Below, piece after piece: positions 57,032-64,000 of a stretch of DNA of 64,000 nt. The DNA lies in NCBI GenBank assembly GCA_018266795.1, contig JAFDZV010000043.1, positions 94,005 to 158,004 of the forward strand, written 5' to 3'. The notes under the pieces were generated by a model. That model was not told the DNA's origin. It worked only from the letters and a program-made list of their open reading frames with translations, and ran no database searches. Every line of letters starts with the position of its first letter. Positions within the stretch are counted from its first letter, which is position 1. This stretch comes from Bacteroidota bacterium. Lineage in GTDB: Bacteria; Bacteroidota; Ignavibacteria; OLB7. Made by a program: the position numbers and the translations under genes.

Positions 57032-58573
57032 ATGTCAACCATGGAATTCGTCGATACGGAGCTCCTCCACAAGAGCAACGGTGAATCGAGCAACGATCCC
57101 GAGATCAGTCCTTCTCAGGGCCTGGCGGTGTTGAAGGAGTTGTGGGCTGCCGGCAGCAGGTTTGCCGATCTGCAGCGAGAGTATGCCGGGAGAAAGATTC
57201 CCATCGAGAAGATCTTCGGGGCGCTGCTTGGGTTCGGCGACAAGCCGGACCCGCTTGCCGATATCAAGCGGCAGCTTGAGGAGATCAATGCCAAACTGGA
57301 TCGCGTGCTGGCAGGTATCCAGGAGATCCAGAAGGGGCTGCTCGGCGTCAGCCTGCTGAGCGTCTATCTCGATATCTCCGATTCCGTTTTCCTCATCGAG
57401 AAGTATGCCGAAGCGCTGCCGAACTATGTGGGGGGCGATCCGAGCGTCACCGACGCCGACCGCAAGGACTTCGCCGAGAAGTTGCTCGGTGTCCGAAGCG
57501 AACGGGACGGCGTCGCCTTCTGCGCGCAGAAGCTCATCAAGCTGGGCCCGAACAACACGCCGCTCCTCTTCGATCTGCTCTACCCGTATATCACCATCGG
57601 CGTAACCGCGCCGACCTCATTCGATTGCTTCCTGCGGGGCGCCTTCGTGTTCCGCTTCGTGACGGACGTGCTGATGAAGGGGATGATCCTGGAGCTGTTC
57701 GCGGCGGCCGTTACCGGCGATCAGGCGAAGCTGAGCGAGCGGGCCGAGAAGGTGACGAAGAAGTATCGCAAGTGGATGCGAACGCTCGTGGACAACAGTT
57801 TCCTTCCGTTTGCAGAACGGCTGGCCACGCTCGGATTTCTGGATGAGTACATGGGCCGCCACGATACCCGGACCGATGCCAACGTTCCGCTGGAACTCTG
57901 GAGGCCGGCACCCCGCTCCATCCTTCAAAGTGCCGATACGGTGGTGGCTCGGTTGATGGGGTACTCGAAGGGGGTCACGCTGCGGGTGCTGGCGAACGTT
58001 GCGCCGATTGCGCAGAAGGTGCCCGCATCGAAATCCTCTGGAGCGATAAGTCCGGGGACATATGAATGGGAGATCGTTGGCCAGACCGTGGATGCGGTTA
58101 CCAGAAAGCCGGTCACCCTTACGAAGGCCGAGGTGCTCGACAAGATGGAACCGAGCGCCCCGCCATTCTTCCAGGTCAATCTCAAGGGGAGCGGGTCGAT
58201 GATCGCCCAGCATACCAGCCGTGCACGGATCTCGTTCATGGATGGAGCGCCGGTGCCGCCCGGGTTCGACAGGGCGAACCTGACCTTCCTGCGGTACGAA
58301 TTCAGTCTGAACGGAGCACCGGACAGAGCACAGTTCAGCTTCGCGTATGGAAATCCGCCACTGTTGATGAGCACCTTTCCGCTGCTCGAAACAACGTGGC
58401 AGCGCATCTACATCGAGGACGGGCATCGCTTTCCGGAGGATAAGAAGACCTTCAAGCAGGCCGTCCTCGACATGAATCCCGGAGAGTTCGATCTGCCGGC
58501 GGAAGGACAGTTGAGCCCGGTGCTGGTTCCATATGCATACAACCTGTTCGGGCAGCGCCCGGGACCCAGGTAG
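57032..58573 (+). CDS. Unknown protein with N-terminal coiled coil and helical bundle, beta C-terminus
   Basis: 513 aa from ATG 57032 with AGGAAG just upstream; no signal peptide. Residues about 85-115 form a coiled coil (PLADIKRQLEEINAKLDRVL). Residues about 115-290 are helical with a hydrophobic stretch (CFLRGAFVFRFVTDVLMKGM). From about 310 the sequence is beta-rich (ITPGTYEWEIVGQ-like strands, PFFQVNLKGSGSMIAQHTSR, FLRYEFSLNGAPDRAQFSF). A helical bundle plus beta domain is compatible with a pore-forming toxin or effector layout, but I recognise no family. It shares an upstream 170-bp element with the small gene at 54439. Confidence 0.7.
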   Translation: MSTMEFVDTELLHKSNGESSNDPEISPSQGLAVLKELWAAGSRFADLQREYAGRKIPIEKIFGALLGFGDKPDPLADIKRQLEEINAKLDRVLAGIQEIQKGLLGVSLLSVYLDISDSVFLIEKYAEALPNYVGGDPSVTDADRKDFAEKLLGVRSERDGVAFCAQKLIKLGPNNTPLLFDLLYPYITIGVTAPTSFDCFLRGAFVFRFVTDVLMKGMILELFAAAVTGDQAKLSERAEKVTKKYRKWMRTLVDNSFLPFAERLATLGFLDEYMGRHDTRTDANVPLELWRPAPRSILQSADTVVARLMGYSKGVTLRVLANVAPIAQKVPASKSSGAISPGTYEWEIVGQTVDAVTRKPVTLTKAEVLDKMEPSAPPFFQVNLKGSGSMIAQHTSRARISFMDGAPVPPGFDRANLTFLRYEFSLNGAPDRAQFSFAYGNPPLLMSTFPLLETTWQRIYIEDGHRFPEDKKTFKQAVLDMNPGEFDLPAEGQLSPVLVPYAYNLFGQRPGPR

Positions 58574-58618
58574 GATGTGCGAATCCGACGACGAGTTTGC
58601 CGAGTATTCCACGGCGCA

Positions 58619-58653
58619 TGTCGAGGCTCATGCGACGGGCATGAGCCTCGACA
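58619..58653 (+). terminator. Terminator of the 513-aa gene
   Basis: GTCGAGGCTCATGC (58620-58633), loop GACGG, GCATGAGCCTCGAC (58639-58652): a perfect 14-bp stem, 45 nt after the stop; a further T-A pair extends it. A second stem, GAGATATCG/CGATATCTC, lies at 58684-58706. Confidence 0.65.
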
Positions 58654-58806
58654 ATGGAAGGCCGCCGTTCTCCGCCGCCTCGGGAGATATCGCAATACGA
58701 TATCTCGTCAGTCCGATGCCGTTCCCGTCGGTTCGCCTTCGTTCTGCCTGTCTGTGCGTAGGGGGTGAGAGTACCTCGTTGCACTCGCCCTTCGGGCTCG
58801 GGTCGC

Positions 58807-58826
58807 ACTCACGGAACCCTTGCGGG
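58807..58826. repeat. 20-bp duplicate of the tRNA-Ser variable/T-arm sequence
   Basis: ACTCACGGAACCCTTGCGGG is identical to 58915-58934, inside the tRNA-Ser-like feature 108 bp downstream. This suggests a leftover of an earlier attachment-site duplication. A looser match of the flanking GCACTCGCCCTTCGG block is also present near 50,780. Confidence 0.8.
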
Positions 58827-58858
58827 CTGAGTTGAAGCAGATGCACCCCAAAGAACAA

Positions 58859-58887
58859 CAGGGCTCATGCATGCTGCATGAGCCCTG
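58859..58887. terminator. Perfect hairpin beside the tRNA, copy of the element at 49641
   Basis: CAGGGCTCATGCA, loop TGC, TGCATGAGCCCTG: a perfect 13-bp stem, preceded by AAAGAACAA. On the minus strand it is directly downstream of the tRNA-Ser, where it would stop the tRNA transcript. Confidence 0.65.
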
Positions 58888-58895
58888 TGTCTGTG

Positions 58896-58992
58896 CGGAG
58901 AGGGCGAGATTCGAACTCACGGAACCCTTGCGGGTTCAACGGTTTTCAAGACCGTAACCCCAATGGGTTGGCATTGGTCCCGAAACCTCTCT
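58896..58992 (-). tRNA. tRNA-Ser(TGA)-like; 3' half intact, D-arm degenerate (probable attachment-site fragment)
   Basis: Read on the minus strand, the anticodon arm is ACGGT-CTTGAAA-ACCGT (anticodon TGA), the long variable arm GAACCC-GCAA-GGGTTC, the T-arm GTGAG-TTCGAAT-CTCGC and the acceptor strand CCTCTCC with G as discriminator. These are all normal for tRNA-Ser. The 5' part is not: AGAGAGG can pair with the acceptor strand apart from the first base, but about 30 nt instead of about 19 separate it from the anticodon arm, and no D-loop GG is present (a CCAATG/CATTGG stem is there instead). CCA is not encoded. The best reading is the chromosomal 3' part of a tRNA-Ser gene left at the edge of an integrated element. 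Confidence 0.6.
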
Positions 58993-59329
58993 AAATCGTT
59001 GATTTCAGCTAGAAACAAGAGGAATTGGCTCCTGCTTATCCCTGTTTCCGCTTCAAAGAACTCGTCACGACCGACCTGCACGGTTGAACCCTGCTATCGA
59101 TGGTGCCAAGGGGAGCGGTGAGGCCCAGAATTGCTCGAAAACGGGCTCGAAACGCTGGTTCGTATCATGATAGACCGCTACTTGTGGCACCGGGGCAATC
59201 ATACGGCAAGGCAGAGTAACGGGCAAGGCCCAACTTGAAGTTGACTTGAAGTTGGGGTACTGTCGATTGAGGAAGGATGGGCTGATGATTCGCTTCCTCC
59301 AACGAACAGGATGTGACATCAAGGTGTGC
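58993..59329. other. Left end of lower-GC region, no gene seen
   Basis: 337 bp between the tRNA-like feature and the stop of the next minus-strand gene. Base composition falls visibly here. I find no coding sequence; direct repeats TTGAAGTTGACTTGAAGTTG occur at about 59,234-59,255. Confidence 0.45.
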
Positions 59330-59836
59330 TCAGTTGCCGGAGTTCACCGGTTTGGCTTCCGATCGCCGCAGCAATGTCAGCCGCCCCTTATCCCACTTGT
59401 AGAAGTACTTGCCGTAGTTCTTCTCGTTGATGTCCCCAGTTACGATGAGGAGCTTGCTATCAGGGTGGAACTCGATCAAGTCCTCTTCCTGTTCAAGGTG
59501 TTCGCCCATAGAGACAGTGAATGGAGCTACGAATACCTTTCCCGTCCTCCCATCAACAATGGCAAACATCAGACAGGCCGTTCCACAGCCCCATGTGACT
59601 ACCGTATAACTGCCAGCGAAGTTCGGTCCTTCCTTTGCTCCCTCTTTGATGGCTGTTCGGTAGAGCTTTGCTTCAGCACTTTGGGGCTTTGCCGGCACAG
59701 GCTTTCCCTTCAGCTTGTCGGAAGTACGGTAGTCTTCAAACTTCGGTAGCGTGCCTGTCTGGGCGTTCAGCATGGAGCAGGCGGCTCCGATCAATACCAT
59801 GATAGCGATAGCGAGACGCTGGATGGTGTTTGCCAT
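59330..59836 (-). CDS. Small secreted protein, paralogue of the gene at 31074
   Basis: 168 aa from ATG 59836 (MANTIQRLAIAIMVLIGAAC), with a signal peptide cut either at LNA-Q or as a lipoprotein at GAAC. Conserved blocks: LKGKPVPAKPQSAEAKLY, KEGAKEGPNFAGSYTVVTW, GCGTACLMFAIVD, GKVFVAPFTVS, FHPDSKLLIVTGDINEKNYG. These match the 31074 gene almost block for block, but this copy has lower GC and lies inside the putative element. Function unknown. Confidence 0.75.
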   Translation of the reverse strand: MANTIQRLAIAIMVLIGAACSMLNAQTGTLPKFEDYRTSDKLKGKPVPAKPQSAEAKLYRTAIKEGAKEGPNFAGSYTVVTWGCGTACLMFAIVDGRTGKVFVAPFTVSMGEHLEQEEDLIEFHPDSKLLIVTGDINEKNYGKYFYKWDKGRLTLLRRSEAKPVNSGN

Positions 59837-60005
59837 GACTGGAAGTATGAGTTCTGTGAATATGAACCCGCTCTGGTTGTAAGCAGGGGCGATGAACATA
59901 CATGAAACTATAGGAGCAGTGCAAGTAGGGATGATTGCAAGTTGGGCTTCAATCTTCCGGCAAGTTTGCCGGCACTTGTAAGGTGTAGATAGAGAGGTAC
60001 GAATC

Positions 60006-60830
60006 ATGTCCAAGGAAAGTAGTAAGAAGCGTGGCCGGAATAATGAGCGGTCTACATCTGCACGTCAGCTTGTTGAACAGGTTCGTGTACTGTTGAGAGA
60101 ACCCCGATCTCGAACGAGTATGTTGCCACCGATTTGGAGGCGGCAGCCGCTCGACATTCGTGCCTCTCCCAACTGCATCGAACGGGCATTGTGTATCGCC
60201 GAAATGTTCCTGAGTGGTATTGAGCAACGGGGGCATCAGGTAATTGTTCCTTTCAAGGGACACGAACCTGCAACCTTGCTTGTCAACGGTGAAACGCTGG
60301 GGTTCCGTATAGACGAGAAACGGAACCGTGTCTCTGTTCCGAGCAGTCGTAGAACATGGCCTAATGAAACTGAATTGATTCCTTCGGGTGTGATGAGGGT
60401 GACTATCTACCACCCACCGCTGAAAAGTTACAGGCGAGAGAAGGTGTGGGAGGATGGGCCAAGGAAGGGAAAGATCGAGAATCAGATGGGAGTCATTCTT
60501 GATGGTATTGAACTGCTGACAGATGACATCAAGCAGTATCAGGCGTACCTAGAAGAGGTGTGGCGACAACAAGCTATCAAGAGAGAGGAGGAGAGACGGA
60601 TGAAAGACCTACTTCGAAAGGAGGAAGTTCGTCGTAGGCAGTTATATGATGATGCACAGCTTTGGGCCGAATGTACACGGATGCGAGCGTTCGTCGATAC
60701 CGTTGAGGAGGCAGCTCTAAAACATGTGGCCGATACTGAGTCAGAGTTGGTGCAGTGGATAGTTTGGGCCAGAAACTACATTACGTCGATCGAACCATTA
60801 CATGACCTCGGCCGGTATAGTCTTGGATAG
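60006..60830 (+). CDS. Unknown mobile-element protein
   Basis: 274 aa, start set by AGAGAGG 8 nt upstream. A basic N-terminus (MSKESSKKRGRNNERSTSAR) is followed by a mixed region (PNCIERALCIAEMFLSGIEQ, then RGHQVIVPFKGHEPATLLVN) and a charged coiled coil (QAIKREEERRMKDLLRKEEV). The ALCIAEMFLSGIEQRG block recalls unannotated proteins of plasmids and integrative elements in Proteobacteria. A CCGGCAA/TTGCCGG palindrome (59957-59972) lies in the divergent gap with the paralogue at 59836. Confidence 0.6.
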   Translation: MSKESSKKRGRNNERSTSARQLVEQVRVLLREPRSRTSMLPPIWRRQPLDIRASPNCIERALCIAEMFLSGIEQRGHQVIVPFKGHEPATLLVNGETLGFRIDEKRNRVSVPSSRRTWPNETELIPSGVMRVTIYHPPLKSYRREKVWEDGPRKGKIENQMGVILDGIELLTDDIKQYQAYLEEVWRQQAIKREEERRMKDLLRKEEVRRRQLYDDAQLWAECTRMRAFVDTVEEAALKHVADTESELVQWIVWARNYITSIEPLHDLGRYSLG

Positions 60831-60840
60831 AGATTCGGCA

Positions 60841-61374
60841 TCAGTACGAAGGTCCAAAGAAACCCAACTTGGTTAGTCGTATCAACAATGCCTGCGTACT
60901 TACCTCGAAGCGATCGGCCAACTTCTTCCAGTCCTTATCATCAAAAAGTCCAAGCGAGCGATTGTCGAGTTCCTCGTGGAGAAGGTTGCTCGGCATTAAC
61001 AGGGCGCCAGCGAACGTGTTGGCATCTCGCTCACGCTTATTGTCACGTGAGCGAGGTATATCCCTACGGTATACCTTCAGAAAATTGTCCTCATCCACAA
61101 AGATGTCTGAATGATGAATATGGCCAAGAACGTAATGTGCTATTTCGTGTGCTATTGTAAACCTTTGGCGTACATGCGGGTGCTTAGAATTGATGCCAAT
61201 AATCGGCTGCCCATCTTCGATGAGCAGCAGGCCGGAGATGTCTTTGCCCAGCTCTGGATATTCAATTCTCATTCCTAGCAGCACTGCAATTTCATGCACA
61301 GGGATAGATGGCCCGTCGACGATTGTCTTGCGTCTCGTGTCAAGTGCTAACTGCTCAATCTGTGAAGGTGTCAT
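60841..61374 (-). CDS. ImmA/IrrE-family metallopeptidase
   Basis: 177 aa. The zinc motif His76-Glu77-x-x-His80 (TIAHEIAHYVLGH) and ERDANTFAGALLMP are the family signature. Members cleave phage or ICE repressors; the gene's start overlaps the end of the XRE gene by 4 nt, the usual pairing. It is convergent with the unknown gene to the left (10 nt apart). Confidence 0.92.
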   Translation of the reverse strand: MTPSQIEQLALDTRRKTIVDGPSIPVHEIAVLLGMRIEYPELGKDISGLLLIEDGQPIIGINSKHPHVRQRFTIAHEIAHYVLGHIHHSDIFVDEDNFLKVYRRDIPRSRDNKRERDANTFAGALLMPSNLLHEELDNRSLGLFDDKDWKKLADRFEVSTQALLIRLTKLGFFGPSY

Positions 61375-61745
61375 CGTTTCTGTCCCTTTGTGTTTGATGA
61401 AACGGACTTGACGAACTTCAGAACATGATCTCGGCTTTCCCTTCTACCAGAGGTCTTTGCTTCGATATAAGCTACTCTGGATGGGCGGACACCACCAATA
61501 TCCTCACCGAAGACCTCCAGCAACGATGGAAGTAGCATTGCCATGTCGATTTCGACGGCCTGAGCAATTTCAAACAGTACGTGTAGTGGCGTATGCTGTT
61601 GACCCTTCTCGATGTTGACGACAGACACTCGGCTGATTGAAGTCAGTGCCGCCAGTGCCCCTTGAGACAGGCCACACTTCTCGCGTGCCTGTCGGATTCT
61701 TGTTCCTATGGTTCTGTACAGTTGGGCTTGCTGTTCTTCGTCCAT
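61371..61745 (-). CDS. XRE-family repressor
   Basis: 124 aa: IGTRIRQAREKCGLSQGALA, then ALTSISRVSVVNIEKGQQHT is a clean helix-turn-helix, followed by AQAVEIDMAMLLPSL and a basic tail. Coupled to the ImmA peptidase. By analogy with ICEBs1-type switches it should repress element genes and be removed by the peptidase. Confidence 0.9.
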   Translation of the reverse strand: MDEEQQAQLYRTIGTRIRQAREKCGLSQGALAALTSISRVSVVNIEKGQQHTPLHVLFEIAQAVEIDMAMLLPSLLEVFGEDIGGVRPSRVAYIEAKTSGRRESRDHVLKFVKSVSSNTKGQKR

Positions 61746-61766
61746 AGTTCACATCGATATGGGACT

Positions 61767-61795
61767 TCTATACCTTTTCACGGGCTAAGATACAA
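61767..61795 (-). promoter_or_regulatory. Promoter of the XRE-ImmA operon
   Basis: On the minus strand: -35 TTGTAT (61795-61790), 17-bp spacer, -10 TATAGA (61772-61767), 22 nt before the XRE start. Confidence 0.6.
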
Positions 61796-61817
61796 CGTGA
61801 GAGGAAGTTAGGCAACA

Positions 61818-61849
61818 TGTCTGTTAGGTAGACATATTTCAAAACAGAC
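61818..61849. promoter_or_regulatory. Candidate repressor operator
   Basis: Nested inverted repeats TGTCT-gttaggt-AGACA (61818-61834) and GTCTGTT/AACAGAC (61819-61825 and 61843-61849) lie between the two divergent promoters, where the XRE repressor would be expected to bind. Confidence 0.55.
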
Positions 61850-61860
61850 ACTATGCCTTG

Positions 61861-61889
61861 TTGACATCATCGGGGCAAAACGCTATGTT
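61861..61889 (+). promoter_or_regulatory. Promoter of the rightward gene set
   Basis: TTGACA (61861-61866), 17-bp spacer, TATGTT (61884-61889), 68 bp before the DUF2188 start. A near-consensus sigma-70-type promoter. Confidence 0.65.
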
Positions 61890-61957
61890 TGCTCGTTCTC
61901 AAAGCGTGCAACTCGATTGCATCGCTTTACGACAAGTCAACAAGACCAAGGACTGTT

Positions 61958-62185
61958 ATGGCTCGGAAGGAGCATCATGTGGTTCCTAACCCCAATGGGG
62001 GATGGGACGGGAAGCGTAACAACGCCGGCCGTGCTTCAGTGCATGGTGACACGAAGCAGGAAGTGATTGATCGAACCAGAGAGATCAGCCGAAATCAAGG
62101 AACAGAGCTGATCATCCATAACAAGGATGGCCGTATCTCTGGATCGGACAGTCATGGGAATGACCCGAGATCTTCCAGAGGATAA
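61958..62185 (+). CDS. DUF2188 domain protein
   Basis: 75 aa: MARKEHHVVPNPNGGWDGKR and HGDTKQEVIDRTREISRNQG, then ELIIHNKDGRISGSDSHGND, the whole of a DUF2188 domain. A small protein common on mobile elements and in general stress sets; function not known. First of three rightward genes. Confidence 0.85.
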   Translation: MARKEHHVVPNPNGGWDGKRNNAGRASVHGDTKQEVIDRTREISRNQGTELIIHNKDGRISGSDSHGNDPRSSRG

Positions 62186-62286
62186 CTGAGAGACCTCAGC
62201 GTTTGTCGGAAGGGCTGTTGGAGCAGCCCGAGATTCCGAAGGTTGTCAATCAACTCATTAGATGACTCTGAAAGGAGGTGGTAAGG

Positions 62287-62481
62287 ATGAGTTCATGCGA
62301 ACGAGCGAAGCAGGATGCTTTGCGTGCAGTTCAAGCCCAAGAAGAGGGGTTGGCACAAGCCCGACGGGCCATCAACAGTCTTCCATCAATCGTCCCGTCG
62401 TCTGTCAAAAGCGATGCTGGCCGGAAGCTCGATGAAGCCCAACGTCAACTTGATGCGATTAAGAGAGGACTCGGATGCTGA
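62287..62481 (+). CDS. Small helical protein
   Basis: 64 aa from ATG 62287 behind a strong AAAGGAGGTG site. MSSCERAKQDALRAVQAQEE, LAQARRAINSL and DAGRKLDEAQRQLDAIK read as two amphipathic helices, probably a coiled-coil hairpin. No family recognised. Confidence 0.65.
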   Translation: MSSCERAKQDALRAVQAQEEGLAQARRAINSLPSIVPSSVKSDAGRKLDEAQRQLDAIKRGLGC

Positions 62482-62492
62482 CATAGCGATAA

Positions 62493-62550
62493 GAAGCACC
62501 TCTGCACTGAAGTTATCGGGTTCAGATATTCTGAGGGTAAGAGGTGCTTC
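62493..62550 (+). other. Long-loop hairpin after the small helical gene
   Basis: GAAGCACCTCT (62493-62503) pairs with AGAGGTGCTTC (62540-62550), extended by ATAA/TTAT with a one-base bulge, around a 36-nt loop. It may be a terminator, an attenuator or a small structured RNA. Confidence 0.5.
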
Positions 62551-62628
62551 CTTATGGCGATAAAATTGTAGCGGCCGGACTCAATTTGGCTTGGGAGATA
62601 CCGTTCAAAGTACCATTCGAGATCAGTG

Positions 62629-63990
62629 ATGGCAATCAGTGACTTCATCCCCGAGAATTTCAATGTGTCGGATGATGATATCCTCGCCGCCAAAGACCAA
62701 GACCAGGTTCAACGTTTAGCCGTCAAGCTGTTTACTCGATTGGTTCTGGTGGTGGATCAAATTCGCTTTCTACACTGCCATTCAAATGATGGAATGCCAA
62801 GGGAGTTCGTTCGTGATGATGCTATCATAGCTGCCCTTCTTTTCCGTCTTGACAAACACCTTGCAAAATTTCATCAGCAGCTATTGCAGGATGACTTGGA
62901 GGTTGCATCGATCGTGGCTCGGACAGCCATTGACACTGGGATCACACTCTGCTATCTCCTTGTTGAGAATGATCCTGACAACTTTCGAAAGTACTTGCAC
63001 CATTCTCTACGGCGGCGGAAGAGCAAACTGGACTCATTGAGAGAAGAACTGGCTAACGGAGCTACTCCGCTTCCAAATGCACGAGTCGTCGTTCGAGACA
63101 TACAGCATTCGTTTGACGAAGCCGGTGTGAAGGAGCAGGATATCACACCTCGGAGTGTAAAGGAATGGGATAAAGATGGAGGGATTAGAAGGCGGGCTCA
63201 GAAGCTCGACTGGGATGATATCTACAGGCGTATGTTTACTTTGACGAGCGATGCTGTTCACGGCAGTTGGGATGATTTGCGTGCTTTTCATCTTGAGAGT
63301 CAGGGTGGAGGTTACTTCAAGGTGAAGGAAGAACCGCCGAGGTGGACGTACGAAATCTTGATAGCAATGTCTGACTTCGTTGCAAAGGCGGCTGGAATTC
63401 TTGTCTCGCTGCTCCCGGAGGATCATCCTGAGCATGTGGGGTTGACCGAGGAGATTAACGCTACGCTTGGTCGGGTGGTAGGGCTATACCTTTCAGAGCA
63501 AGCCGGTGTTGCCGAACATGTGGCCGAGGCATATAAAGAAGCGGATTGGCAGTTTGCCGATGTCGGAGAACCGACAACCGAAACGTGCCCGCCGATTGCA
63601 GTGCTCGGTGTCGAAGGTGGGGTGCTCATCATCGTTAACCGTTCTCAGTGTCACTTGAACATGAAGTTGACAGGAGGAAGAATCGAACACCATACGATTG
63701 TTGAGGATACGCTGATTGAAGTAGATCGGATGTGGTTTGGGTTTGATACGCTATCCTTGGGGACCACGTCGGTTAGAGTGGAACAGCATACGGTATTCTT
63801 GACCACATGTACAGAAATGGTGCGACAGCGGATGGGGAGGCAGTTCGACAGGGAGTTCCGTGTTGAGTCAGTATCAATAGCGGATCTGCCGGATCGTGTG
63901 TGTGTTCTATGTCAAGTTCCCTCATTAGACTGTGAGGCACTGGATGGACAGGTTGTGAAAAGGCGGTTGTATTTGAGGGCCTTCATTTAA
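62629..63990 (+). CDS. DUF5677-like protein, near the window end
   Basis: 453 aa from ATG 62629. Residues about 75-220 are helical with VARTAIDTGITLCYLLVEN, FRKYLHHSLRRR and MFTLTSDAVHGSWDDLR, the DUF5677 pattern; the VHGSW stretch is the kind of small polar motif seen in HEPN-like folds, though no RxxxxH site is clear. Residues about 310-453 are beta-rich. A defence role is possible but unproven. Complete at the right edge (TAA 63988-63990). Confidence 0.65.
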   Translation: MAISDFIPENFNVSDDDILAAKDQDQVQRLAVKLFTRLVLVVDQIRFLHCHSNDGMPREFVRDDAIIAALLFRLDKHLAKFHQQLLQDDLEVASIVARTAIDTGITLCYLLVENDPDNFRKYLHHSLRRRKSKLDSLREELANGATPLPNARVVVRDIQHSFDEAGVKEQDITPRSVKEWDKDGGIRRRAQKLDWDDIYRRMFTLTSDAVHGSWDDLRAFHLESQGGGYFKVKEEPPRWTYEILIAMSDFVAKAAGILVSLLPEDHPEHVGLTEEINATLGRVVGLYLSEQAGVAEHVAEAYKEADWQFADVGEPTTETCPPIAVLGVEGGVLIIVNRSQCHLNMKLTGGRIEHHTIVEDTLIEVDRMWFGFDTLSLGTTSVRVEQHTVFLTTCTEMVRQRMGRQFDREFRVESVSIADLPDRVCVLCQVPSLDCEALDGQVVKRRLYLRAFI

Positions 63991-64000
63991 CCGAGTGGGT

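Overview
The window is high-GC bacterial DNA with no ribosomal or core metabolic genes. Secreted lipoproteins, a large VPS10/sialidase-fold propeller protein, a TPR regulator with a C-terminal LuxR-type HTH, DUF805 and SRPBCC proteins together suggest a Gram-negative member of the FCB group. An Ignavibacteria/Kapabacteria-like (Chlorobiota-related) organism is my best guess from gene style, not from a marker gene.

Region 1 (1-24.8 kb) is filled by three co-oriented giant genes: a 5'-truncated kexin-like subtilase of at least 2,198 codons whose protease fold is interrupted by small beta repeats, then proteins of 2,810 and 3,152 aa. The second and third share an alternating Cys/Trp-rich alpha-helical repeat array between beta-rich ends, and neither begins with a signal peptide. 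Each gene is followed by a GC-rich hairpin. This unit is the strongest candidate for an undescribed system. Region 2 (25.6-31.6 kb) holds an SRPBCC protein, a zinc alcohol/formaldehyde dehydrogenase, and on the minus strand an outer-membrane-type lipoprotein, a sphingomyelinase-like metallophosphoesterase and a small secreted protein. Region 3 (32-46.2 kb) holds a DUF805-FAD oxidase-methyltransferase fusion translationally coupled to a conserved unknown protein, a lipoprotein split by a (GC)7 tract, two small secreted beta proteins, a lipoprotein with 12 GNDxY repeats, a 1,306-aa propeller protein with a LolA-like N-terminus, an antitoxin with a frameshifted RelE/ParE toxin, and a gluzincin-like peptidase. 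Region 4 (46.4-49.5 kb) holds small enzymes (VOC, NmrA-like, DHFR-like) and a lipoprotein.

Region 5 (49.8-58.9 kb) looks like a defence or regulatory cluster: a HigBA-type toxin-antitoxin pair with a visible promoter and operator, a STAND NTPase (DUF4062-like, NACHT-like, TPR), a small unknown gene, a TPR-LuxR regulator lying between two 170-bp inverted repeats, and a 513-aa unknown protein with a coiled coil. The inverted repeats place the same sequence upstream of the two outward-facing genes. Region 6 (about 58.9 kb to the end) is visibly less GC-rich. It starts at a degenerate tRNA-Ser(TGA) whose 3' half is intact and carries a phage/ICE-like XRE-ImmA regulator pair, DUF2188 and DUF5677-type genes. 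I read it as the left end of an integrated element that continues past the window.
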